64,000 nucleotides of DNA from Monomorium pharaonis (lineage: Eukaryota > Arthropoda > Insecta > Hymenoptera > Formicidae). The notes beneath the pieces were generated by a model that was given only the letters and a program-made list of their open reading frames with translations, ran no database searches and had not been told where the DNA came from. The translations under genes were made by a program, and so were the position numbers. This document shows positions 11,990-21,059 of the stretch, piece by piece (position 1 is the stretch's first letter; each line of letters begins with the position of its first letter). Where the stretch lies: NCBI RefSeq assembly GCF_013373865.1, contig NC_050468.1:2011978-2075977 (forward strand), in the 5' to 3' direction.

Positions 11990-13297
11990 TTTTTTGGCTT
12001 CCCAACCACCTCTCCTCTTTTCCTCTTCGATAGCCCTCTTGTATGTCGGGCATTCCGGATCCAGAGCATCATGATCGTCTTTTATTTTTAAATTATATGT
12101 TTTTATTTTAAACATACAATTTACACATTTGTTCTGCTTCTCTCTACATTCACTTGCTTTATGCTTTCCTGTACATTTATGACACGTTTCATCTCTCGTA
12201 CAGTTTTTTGCAATGTGGTAGAATCCCCAGCACTTGAAACATCTCTTTATGCTAAAGTGATTGAACACAGGACATTTTCTCCAGCCTATATTCAACTTTT
12301 CTTTTTTTAACATCAATTCATGTGTTACTTCATCTACTTCAATTATTAAAGATCTACCTTCTTTTCCTTTCCTTCTAGATTGACTATCATCCATATTTTT
12401 TCTTTTCGGGATTTTCTTAACTATGCTTATACGAGATTCACCAATACTATTCTGTTTCTTTATTGTATCTATTAGCTCATCGTCATCCAACTCTATTTCT
12501 TCCTCGCTAATATTAACAATTTTTATTTTCGGCTTCTTTTGTACTGATTCTGTAACATTATAATTGTCACCTAGTTTAGACTGCACTACATCTTTTAATT
12601 TATCTATTTCTTCTCCGGTCTCACATCCTAGAATTACTGTTCCTTCTCTTCCTTTTCGTACCTTTGTGATCCCCATTGGCATATTCTTAATATCAACTTT
12701 TTCTTTTATTATTTTTTTAGTGGTCTCACTTTCTTGCTGAGTCTTCGGTTTGATGATTATGATGTTTTCCTTCTTTTTCTTTATTGCCTCACTGTAACTG
12801 CCGCGCACATTTTCCGCTGACGCCTGCATTCCTCCTCGTATTATTTTTCGTAGGTCTTCCATTTCTTGTTTAATAGCTTTTATTTCCTCTTGCACTGTTT
12901 CTTTAATCAGCATTTTTATTTCTCGTTTGCATGCCATTTCATCTTTCATCTCTCTCATAGTTCTTACTAGCCAATCAATTTTCGTATCCATGCCCACGTT
13001 GACTCCTATCGCTCTGCTTCCGCCACTTCCCGTCGATCCCGTAGAACTTAGTCTTTCTCTTCCGCTTCCCGTCTGTATTGGTGTTTTTTTCACATCTATA
13101 TCTTTTTCACTGTCTACTGTGAACTTCTCATATGGGCCAGGACAAGACACATATTCTCGATTTCTGTCATACACCTTATGTTTACTTGCACATCCAGGAT
13201 GGAAGAAAAGTTTGACACATGACTTACATGTCACGACCTGACTTTTTATTTCCTTCTTACATGCGGCACATCTATATTCCGCATATTCATCGACCAT
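11987..13297 (-). CDS. LINE ORF1: Gag-like nucleic-acid-binding protein
   Basis: A 436-residue protein starting at the ATG at 13297. Residues about 8-40 hold a Cys/His cluster resembling a PHD/treble-clef finger (CAACKKE, CKSCVKLFFHPGC). A long lysine- and glutamate-rich middle is probably helical. Near the C-terminus are CCHC knuckles (CFKCWGFYHIAKNC, CHKCTGKHKASEC) and a third irregular one beginning CVNCMF. Proteins of this type bind the LINE RNA and form the particle that carries it to the nucleus. The stop codon sits in a leaky context and the following ORF2 is in the same frame, so an ORF1-ORF2 fusion is a likely minor product. Confidence 0.88.
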   Translation of the reverse strand: MVDEYAEYRCAACKKEIKSQVVTCKSCVKLFFHPGCASKHKVYDRNREYVSCPGPYEKFTVDSEKDIDVKKTPIQTGSGRERLSSTGSTGSGGSRAIGVNVGMDTKIDWLVRTMREMKDEMACKREIKMLIKETVQEEIKAIKQEMEDLRKIIRGGMQASAENVRGSYSEAIKKKKENIIIIKPKTQQESETTKKIIKEKVDIKNMPMGITKVRKGREGTVILGCETGEEIDKLKDVVQSKLGDNYNVTESVQKKPKIKIVNISEEEIELDDDELIDTIKKQNSIGESRISIVKKIPKRKNMDDSQSRRKGKEGRSLIIEVDEVTHELMLKKEKLNIGWRKCPVFNHFSIKRCFKCWGFYHIAKNCTRDETCHKCTGKHKASECREKQNKCVNCMFKIKTYNLKIKDDHDALDPECPTYKRAIEEEKRRGGWEAKK

Positions 13298-14044
13298 ATT
13301 AGTAGGTATCGGCTGATGCCGATCCTATCGATACGGGCGCCCACTCACGTACGTAACTTTAATTAATATACACGTCACTATAAATGTCTACCTGTCGCGA
13401 CATGTATGACCCGCATGGAAAATATACTGATTTTCCGCATAGATCCACGCACTCTCGCTAGAAAACTTTGGTCCTGTTTGGTCCTTACGCGTATTCTTAC
13501 AGCCACGACACCTTTTTATAATTTTCTTTCACTTCTTAATCACTTTAAATTAACTGCATTTGCGGAGCGATCTTTGACACGTCCATCACGGTAGAGACGC
13601 GAGAGAGAGAGAGAGAGAGAACGCGCTCTCTCAGCGGGTGACGGGGGCCGCCGCGTTCCGTACGGAACTGCAACTCTGTGCCATGATTCACCATTCGCAC
13701 TGTCTGGGAAGGAATAAAAAAAGGGGGAGTCGAAGCACCACCGATTATATTTCACAGGTAATTCTGCGGCGCGGAGAACAAGAGGAAAAGAAAAAAAAAC
13801 TTAACTTTAATTACACTGATTTTAATAATTAAAAAAAAGGAAAAGAAATTTTATGTAAAAAGGGAACTCGCACCTTCACAATTTGCTTTGTTGTTTTTAC
13901 TCGTATACGTTCGCACGTACTACGCTCAGTATGATCACTCGTCGCGTTCTATAATTATAAAGGAGGAACTAATTAGTAACGTAAGGGAGGAATTTGGCAC
14001 CTTGAATACGCAGGAAAATTTTAAAATCCGAATCTACGAGAGAT

Positions 14045-14245
14045 TTCTAAGTTCTGAGTCGCGGATAAATTCTAAGTTCAAATTCGCGAAATAATCTAAG
14101 TTCAAAGTTACGAGAAGATTCTAAGTTCGAATTTATAAGTTCAAATCACGAAAATATTCTAATTGTAAGTTCAAGTTGCGAAATAAGCGAAATATTTTAA
14201 GTTCAAACGAGAAGAATCACGAAATATTATAAGTGTAAGAATCGG
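14045..14245 (+). repeat. Degenerate short tandem repeats, TTCTAAGTTC core
   Basis: TTCTAAGTTC or a near variant recurs about every 20-35 bases, alternating with CGCGAGA- or CGAAATA-like spacers. The corresponding part of copy B (25440-25590) has the same motif in longer, cleaner units, so the array belongs to the element. Confidence 0.65.
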
Positions 14246-15045
14246 TACGGAGTACGTCTTACGACCTTTCGGTGCGAGACAAAGTGGCATAATCGAATTT
14301 CGCCCGAAAATCGCGGCTTATATACCCGCAAGTGAGGGCATTCGGGGGTGAAAAGTTCGGAAAGAGGAACAATAAATCATCTAACGCCTGTCATCTAATT
14401 CGATAATTAATTAATTATCGTGTTCGATTTTATGGTCGCCAGATAAAATTTTGCCCTCTTATTCATATTTTTTATTCGTTGGGCGCGCACTCCTTTTAAT
14501 CGCCCGCATTCCGTAATTGAGTTTTTCATAAAGAAGTTGAGGATAGGAGATTTCGGTACCACGGAGGTACAGCGTGCTCCTCCTCGTGTTCGAAATTCAT
14601 TTACCCCGTTTATTAATTAAATAAGGGTGTTCGGCCCTTGCTGCCCTACCCAAATGGTCCCGCGCGAGTGCAAATGCACCGGCGCCAGCGAGAGCATATG
14701 CTTACCTCCTCTCCAAGAAGTAATTAAAGAATTAAATTAATTTATTTATTTACACAATTACTACCAATAATCGAGCGCCTCAGAAGGAAACCGGCTAGGG
14801 GGAGGATCACTCCCCTTTTGGAATTTTTACGATACCTAATTCGGTTTACTAATAAACGATGTTTTTAATTGACGCATGCGCGCCGCCAGAGCGGGTCGCA
14901 TGCTCGCAGCGCGTGATACACCGGGCTGGCACCGAGAGCGCGTGAATCCGTTAGCGCTCGGTTACCGTGGCAACGCGGTTCGCGGCACGACGCATCATTG
15001 CTTTAATCGTGACGGACGGCGTAAATTATTTAGCCGGACGTAACA

Positions 15046-15480
15046 GATTTGTACAGATGAGTCACAATGGGTCGCGAAACCAAAGAGTGATCGCGAAAAT
15101 CACCCCTTTTGACCCTCGTTTTCAGAGTTGAATTGTATGCCAAACAATACCTTATGATGAGACATTAATCACACAAAAAAAAGTTTTAATTTAAGGTGAC
15201 AATTGGTTTCAAAGATATGAGGGATTAAAGGTCACCAGTGTATTAATTAAATTATGTGAAAGCATGATTTTTATGCAACTTAAAAAATTCAAAACCATTT
15301 TTCCTAACGTTTTTTGAGTTGCTAAAAACGAATCTAAAATCAGATTTTTAACATTCAAAATAGCTGATCCAAACTGGCGGATAAGCTTAAAAAATACTGC
15401 TTTTTTGAAATTTAGTTTTAAAATCATTTAGTTTGGAATTTTCTTGTTACTGAAAATGGATGTAAATTCATTTTGAATTT
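15046..15480. other. Non-coding stretch, nothing recognised
   Basis: Sequence between the end of copy A and a minisatellite. It is AT-rich with no coding region or repeat that I can support. Confidence 0.5.
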
Positions 15481-16060
15481 ATTTGAACACGAAAAGATGC
15501 GCACTGCTTATTTGTAGACTGCTTATTTGCGCACCGTTCATTTGTCCACTGTTTACTTGCTTACCACTCATTTGCACACGAAGAGATGCGAACCGTTGGG
15601 GCTGTGTGGGGTGGATTTCACTTCGCATGGAAAATTGCAAACCCATGTGGTGCAGAGAACGTGTAGGCGGAGTGCAGGGGGAGGGTAAAACCCTACATCC
15701 CCGCATTAATTTTTATAACATATTCTGTCTCCGTGAGGCAGAGCAATATGGAAACGAACAGCGTAGATCTTGTTTGGCGCGAAAAGTCGTACAGAGTGAG
15801 TCTCAGGTGTGCACAGTGTAAAACGGACACCACCAATTAAATACTATAAATTAATCATAACTTTAATTAAAGCAGTAATGTGATTGGTGGTATTCGTTTT
15901 ACACTGTGCGCATTTGGGACCCTTCCGCCGCAAATCCATGTGGTGCAGAGAACGCGTGGGCGGGGTGCAGGGGGAGGGTTTTGTCAAATGCACGGTGTCT
16001 AAATGCACCGTGTTCAAATGGACCGTGTCCGTTTAAACTGTGTCCAAGCACACCGCTCCT
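15481..16060. repeat. Minisatellite-like region of 10-13-base Cys-codon-rich motifs
   Basis: Short units such as TTTGCGCACCG, CATTTGTCCACTG, AAATGCACGGTGT and AAATGGACCGTGT follow one another at both ends. A longer block beginning CATGTGGTGCAGAGAACG occurs twice (15652 and 15933). Between these lies a hairpin: GTGTAAAACGGACACCACC (about 15815) against its near-reverse complement (about 15887-15907). The same unit types make up the mirrored region at 47325-48030, so this is a dispersed repeat family, probably a non-autonomous DNA element. Confidence 0.6.
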
Positions 16061-16074
16061 CTCATTGTACTACG

Positions 16075-16521
16075 TTGAGACGATGACGTTAAACGTACGA
16101 GACGATGAAACACAATGTTTTTAAATTTGACACGAATGATTATCCGATCGACAACGCGGCTTGCTTCTTGTGAATAAAAAAGTGCCTAGTCTAATGAAAG
16201 ACGAAAGTAATGGTGCGATCATGATCGAATATATCGGACTGTAAAGATGTACGCGTTGAAGGTAAATGGAAATAAGGACACGAAAAACGCGAAAGGTATT
16301 AAGAATAACGTTGTGGCACGAACCGTAACGTTCAATGACTACACACAGTGTCTGAAAGATGAGATTGAAATGATACGTCACCAATCATAAGATCAAAGTT
16401 GTACAAAGTGTGTACGGTATTCGAAGCGAAAATTGCTCTGAGGCCGTACGACAACAAATGGTATATCGTACCAAATTCAACCGAAACATTACCATGGGAA
16501 CATTACCAAATACCATTGTAA
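16075..16521 (+). pseudogene. DNA polymerase B C-terminal relic, Polinton/Maverick type
   Basis: With frame changes, the plus strand reads FDTNDYPIDN, then a segment ending in MYALKVNGNKDTK and AKGIKNNVVART, then FNDYTQCL, and after a stop and shift SKLYKVCTVF, IALRPYDNKWYIVP and TLPWEHY. This order (GLR-x-K-MY, KGVK-x-x-VV, then the ALS-x-x-DDKR region) is the C-terminal tail of protein-primed DNA polymerases of Polintons and related viruses, from memory of that family. There are at least two frameshifts and a TAA. No other Polinton gene is visible nearby, so this is an isolated fragment. Confidence 0.6.
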
Positions 16522-16632
16522 TATATTGTATATATTGTATAGTTATTATTACTTAGTTCTGTATAATTTTACATTGTATTGTTAGAAACAATGAAGATTA
16601 TTATTAATATAAAAAATGTAATTTTTACGTTG

Positions 16633-16633
<1 letters not shown>

Positions 16634-16684
<51 letters not shown>
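16634..16684. repeat. (AT)n microsatellite
   Basis: About 25 AT units between the polymerase relic and the EcKL terminal exon. Confidence 0.95.
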
Positions 16685-16687
<3 letters not shown>

Positions 16688-16837
16688 TTTACATCTTTTG
16701 TTATTAATTATAATGTATTTGTTGTGCTTTTTCATTTTCTATTGTTTTTATTTCTTCTTCAACTTTTTATTATTATGTTTATATTCTATTACATTTCTAT
16801 TTCTACTTCTATTACATTTCAAATAATCTTTTTATTA

Positions 16838-17236
16838 TTAAAGATCTAGTAAACCCCATTCGTCATACATTGGAATTCTTTGCATCATTATTTTTTTAAA
16901 AGCTTCGCTTTTAAAACCTGGATTTACAAAAGTACCAGTACTCATGATTTCATCCAAATCTTTTGCCTCAGTTTTACAGCACAGTACTATTGGCAAAACT
17001 GTGAAAGATGATATCATTCCATAGCTAGCTCTTTGTCTTAGAGTAAACTTTAACTCCTCCATAGTAGGTGATTGTGTCTTGCAGTTTAGTTGCTTCATAG
17101 TCGCCGACAACGTGCTAAGGTATTCGTTTAATAGAATATCTTTTTTATTTTCTATAATATCTGGGGAAGGACTTGTGTTAAGAAAATAGAGAAGATCAAT
17201 TGCCGGCGACGTGTATACGCACAGTTGGAAGTCCAC
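16838..17236 (-). CDS. EcKL (CHK kinase-like) gene, last exon
   Basis: The minus-strand exon begins VDFQLCVYTSPAIDLLYFL, the DFQ metal-binding motif and following helix of the ecdysteroid-kinase-like/CHK family (DUF227/EcKinase), and runs 132 codons to a TAA at 16838. The upstream boundary is a consensus acceptor (ATTACAG at 17237-17243), and the exon joins in phase 0 to the exon at 20379-20544. Family members phosphorylate small hydroxylated molecules: ecdysteroids in silkworm, and plant or dietary toxins by proposal. The C-terminal half looks intact with no stops. This and the partner exon are the only host coding sequence I can support in the window. Confidence 0.85.
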   Translation of the reverse strand: MDFQLCVYTSPAIDLLYFLNTSPSPDIIENKKDILLNEYLSTLSATMKQLNCKTQSPTMEELKFTLRQRASYGMISSFTVLPIVLCCKTEAKDLDEIMSTGTFVNPGFKSEAFKKIMMQRIPMYDEWGLLDL

Positions 17237-17856
17237 CTGTAATATTAAATAAATACTTTGATTAAACCATCTTTTAAGTAATTAAATTGAAAATAAAATC
17301 CGTGCACCAGAAAAGAAATAAAATTCGTATTTAAAAAGTTACCACAAGAAAGATAAAAAGTTTCACGTTACAGGTGATGAATATCAAATTATATTCATTG
17401 CCAAACATAAAGATTATTGCCAAACATAAAGATTTTGTGATTTTTTATTAGTTTGTAAAAACTGAAAAATAATGAATAAATTAAAAAAAAAACGTTTTTT
17501 ATTGGTTGTTGCAAAGAATAATACTATGGGCCTTATTAGTCGAATAGGAAATACGGCTGCAATGCTGGAAGATTTAGATTCACATTTTGGCTGAGGTAAC
17601 ATTTTTCTCGATAAATTATTTACAATTTTCGGGGAAGAGGAAATCTTATAGATGCTTGTTAATATGAAATTACACATTCTGGTTTCACGTAATAATGGAA
17701 AAAAATCCATCGGTGAAAATTACACAAATGTCTGGCACCAAGTTTTACTATACTATAAATCGATATAGGCAACATCATTTTTATCTTTAAATGTTTAATA
17801 ATTTTATCAGTTTTATTAATGTATTGTCAGATTTATTGCATTACTCATTACATAGA

Positions 17857-19586
17857 CACACAAAAAAAGTGATTGATCCGGCGGACCAGATTAGTCAATT
17901 CTTATGTATTTTGATCCGCTGAATCCGAATCCAAGGTTAGAATTGCAAAGTTAGATCATATTTCCTAACCTCAAAAAAAATTTGTTTTTAATGTTGGTTT
18001 GGCAGACCAGACTAGTCTGTTCTTATGTATTTTGATCCGCTGAATCCAAATCCAAGATCAGAATTGCTGAATTGGCTTATTTTTTCTAACCTCAACAAAA
18101 TTTTTTTAAATGTTGGTCCGGCGGACCAGACTAGTCTATCCTTATGCATTTTGACTCGCTAAATCCAAATTCAAGGTCAGAATTGCTGAATTGGCTCATT
18201 TTTCCTAACCTCAAAAAAACATTTTGTAAAAGTAGTTTGGGACACAAATGTATAATCCAGAGCGTGCAGGCTTGCGAAACCATATTACCCGGCGAAAATT
18301 CAATACGTATGACAAGTCTGAGCTTCTGTGAATGAATAGCATAAAAAATTCACTCTTTTCTTCTATTATATCTAACTTTTTTATTCTCGAAGGTTCTGTG
18401 CAATGACTTTCTCTTACGTTTCTTCCCTTTCACAGAGACATTTCGTTTGAGCGTCCAGTAAAAATCAGCCATCATGTTCACATCCCACTTGCCTTGATAT
18501 CGATGCTCCATCTCCTTGATGTCCTGATGAAATCTGTCTCCCGTTCTTCACTATAATCACGTAGATTTTCTGGGAAATAGTCGGTATGAAAATCCAAGAA
18601 ATGCAACTTAAATTTACTTAAGCAACCTGGTTTTCTATAGTTCTCCAACATTTCCTTTACCCTTTCTCTGTAATCTTGACTTTCGTGGTTTCCTAGAAAA
18701 TTTTTTGTGATACCTTAGAAACTCAGCTGTACTGCTCTTTCCTTTTCATTCATTTTCGTAACAAAATTATAATCTCTCAACATTTTACGTATTTGACGTC
18801 CATCAAAAATTCTTTCCCGCAATTTCAGAGATGTTGAGAAACTTTTTTAGTAAATGTTGGTAGCATTCACCTTCTTTATTCAGAGCTTTCACCCATTGCT
18901 TTCACGAGTCCTAATTTGATGTGAAGAGGTGGAAGAAGAAATTTTGAAGTCTCAACTAACGGTTAATTTATGATGTTTTTGACCCAAGTTACAAAGATGT
19001 CTTTGTCGGCCATTCTTTTCTTATGTAATGGTTCGTTCGATTTCTACTATTCTCATTCACGTAAAAAGCATGGATTTTTTGTGTAACCTGATTTTTAACC
19101 CAATAATATGGTGAGAATTCTCAGTTGCTCACAAATTTGCCATCTTTGTTCTGTGAATTTAATTTTTTCAGAACCTGTTTTCAGGTTTGTGTACTCTTCT
19201 TTTATCACTATCATGTGCGTTGTAAGAATGGAGGCATATACATTTGTATTATGCAGCAACACTGTTTTCAAGCTTTTCTTAAAAGAATCGATAAATAGTT
19301 TCTGGATTATACATTTGTGACCCAAACTGCTTTTACAAGGTGTTTTTTTGAGGTTAAGAAAACATGAGCCAATTCTGAAATTCTGACTTTGAATTTGGAT
19401 TCAGCGGTTCAAAATACATAAGGATAGACTAGTCTGGTCTGCTGGACCAACGTTTACAAAAAATTTTTTTTTTTTGAGATTAAGAAATATGAGCTTTGCA
19501 ATTCTGACCTTGGATTCGGATTCAGCGGGTTAAAATACATAAGGATTAATTAGTCTGGTCCGCCAGATCAATCATTTTTTTGTGTG
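17857..19586. mobile_element. DNA transposon relic with repeated subterminal modules
   Basis: The ends read CACACAAAAAAAGTGATTGATC and the near reverse complement at 19565-19586. Inside each end a roughly 120-bp module is repeated: three copies on the left (near 17876, 17998, 18114) and two inverted copies on the right (about 19330-19450 and 19450-19570). Each contains GGACCAGACTAGTC and AATCCAAATTCAAGGTCAGAATTG-like sequence. A minus-strand protein relic lies between. I could not fix a target duplication. Confidence 0.7.
18340..19080 (-). pseudogene. Relic of transposon-associated protein with GDRFHQDI motif
   Basis: On the minus strand, near 18540-18430, the frame reads GDRFHQDIKEME, then RYQGKWDVNMMADFYW and LKRNVS. 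This string is characteristic of uncharacterised proteins present in many copies in arthropod and cnidarian genomes, from memory. Frame changes occur throughout, so no continuous protein remains. Its position between the inverted repeats suggests that it was the element's own gene. I do not know its function. Confidence 0.55.
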
Positions 19587-19818
19587 CTTGTGTTATTAAC
19601 ATGCGCATGCACGCACGCACACACACAGAGTATTCTCAAATATTTTACATTATTGCCAGTTTTTTGTCTCTTGCTTGTAATATACTTGATTGTATTATGA
19701 AGTGTAACAATACTTTTTAAAATATTACATATTTATTTGTTTTTAAATTTTAATATTGTTATACTTAACTACAAAAATTATGATAATAATTTAAAATTGT
19801 AGATAATTTAGAAACAGA

Positions 19819-20154
19819 GTGACTGATAGCACAAATACTATAAAGTATAATATATTAAAATTATATGCCGTGAAAGATGTAACGCGTACATTAATTCATG
19901 GAGAGATAAAAGGGACCGTGAACGCAAAAGTCCTATATTGTTTTAGAATATTTGCAATAATAACGGAAATTAATTTTTTAAATTGTACAAATAAAAGTGC
20001 GCCAAGAGAAGCACTTGAGCAGTTCGAGCTATACCACAATGCCCTATATTGTTTTGGAATATTCCAAATAATAACTAAAATTAATTTTTCAAATTGTATA
20101 AATGAAAGTGCGCTAAGAGAAGCACTTGAGCAATTCGAGCCATACCACAAATAA
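19819..20154 (+). repeat. Tandem two-unit repeat relic in the EcKL intron
   Basis: Two units of about 108 bp share TATTGTTTTGGAATATT-like starts and AGAAGCACTTGAGCAGTTCGAG-like ends (near 19935 and 20045). The AAATTGTATAAATGAAAGTGCGC portion resembles the subterminal AAATTGTGCGAATGAGAGCGCGC of the large element at 58878. The open frame across it is a by-product of the duplication. Confidence 0.55.
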
Positions 20155-20378
20155 AATTTCTAAATTAAATATTTTAAAGCAAATACATATTATTCCAATG
20201 ATATATTACCACACGTGAATAGAAGTTGCAATTTGAAGTTGAATTTTACGTATTTTACTGTATGTAATCTTATATCTCACTTTAAATCATATTATCACTG
20301 TATAAGGCCGCGGTATAATAAATGTATATTTATGTTTATAGGAAGTGTATAATTCTTTACATATGTGATAGTACTTAC

Positions 20379-20544
20379 AAAAATATGATCAATAGGTTTG
20401 CCATTATCGTCATATTTGAACAACATATTGTTCACCCAGACATCACCATGATTAATGACATTGAATTCATCTTCAGATAACTTCGTTGCATCTATTCCTA
20501 TTTGATATATGTGGTCGGTAAGTTTAGCAATTTTTTCCGAGTAT
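20379..20544 (-). CDS. EcKL (CHK kinase-like) gene, internal exon with catalytic loop
   Basis: The 166-bp exon is flanked by an acceptor (TTTATTTTATTAG, AG at 20545-20546) and a consensus donor GTAAGTAC (20371-20378). It encodes INHGDVWVNNMLFKYD, the HGDxWxxN Brenner catalytic loop of CHK/EcKL kinases, and ends in phase 0 exactly where the next exon supplies the DFQ motif. Both kinase signature motifs are thus intact and spliceable. Earlier exons encoding the ATP-binding lobe are not seen up to 64000, so they are either beyond the window or lost behind the repeats that start at about 20590. Confidence 0.85.
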
Positions 20545-20589
20545 CTAATAAAATAAAAGTTATATAAACATAAAATTGTATGAAATTAT

Positions 20590-20735
20590 ATAGACCACTA
20601 TTCATAGTCGAATTTTATATTTAAGATCATCTTAAGTACTGTCTTAAGATGTAATCAGAGCCGTATTAGCATCTTAAGACCTTACTTGAGACGATCTTAA
20701 AATAAGATCCGATTGTAAATACCGGTCATAAAAAC
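20590..20735. repeat. Small repeat with reiterated ATCTTAAG palindrome
   Basis: Begins near ACTATTCATAGT and contains ATCTTAAG or CTTAAGAT-type palindromes at several points. A similar stretch rich in TCTTAAA and ending ACTATGAATG lies at about 58440-58720. Probably a short non-autonomous element. Confidence 0.45.
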
Positions 20736-21059
20736 CATATAAATAATTGTTCTAAACATTCCAACTTATATTTGTCAAAAAGTAAAAAGTAAAAATATAA
20801 GATAAACAGGTCAATATATCGAGCCAATACCAATTTTCCTAATACAATATAATTTATTAAATCAAAAATATATCGTTATAAACGTTATTAAGGACTTTCG
20901 TTTTTGGTAGGATAAGAGAAAGTGTGCCTTGTATCGGTGTGATTGAGTGGAATGTGATCGAGTATTAGAGAGAGGCTGGAGGGTATGTGAGTATAAGAGG
21001 TGAGAAAGGAGAAAAAAGTGAGAGGAGGTGATTGAAGGGAGGAAAAAAGGGAAAGGGAT

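Larger units (their letters stand above)
9062..13592 (-). mobile_element. Nearly intact two-ORF LINE (non-LTR retrotransposon)
   Basis: Reading on the minus strand there is a 5' UTR of about 300 bp, ORF1 with zinc knuckles, ORF2 with endonuclease and reverse transcriptase, and a 3' end with an AATAAAAG signal followed by four ATCA-type repeats (AATC)n as tail. The full-length organisation and open frames suggest a recent insertion. The domain layout fits the Jockey/I/CR1 assemblage; I cannot choose the clade without alignment. The target is the GA tract of copy A, so the target duplication cannot be distinguished from the repeat. Confidence 0.9.
8540..15045 (+). mobile_element. Non-coding LTR-like element, copy A, interrupted by a LINE
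   Basis: Its two halves (about 8540-9061 and 13592-15045) align with the uninterrupted copy B at 24091-26405. Shared blocks include CGGTCGGTGCTTC-like sequence near 8700, GGCGGAACGCATATAGCGCG at 8862, the GA tract, and the region from 14300 on (ATCGCGGCTTATATAC, CCACGGAGGTACAGCGTGCT), to the common end GGACGTAACA at 15045. I find no coding region. Copy A lacks the GC-rich block present in B at 24285-24620 and its 5' end is unclear. It is probably a long solo LTR or a non-autonomous LTR element. Confidence 0.65.
17237..20378 (-). other. EcKL intron (3.1 kb) filled with repeats
   Basis: Bounded on the minus strand by GTAAGT (20373-20378) and AG (17237-17238). It holds a 1.7-kb transposon relic (17857-19586) and a repeat relic (19819-20154). 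The parts 17239-17856 and 19587-19818 are AT-rich without recognised content. Confidence 0.8.
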
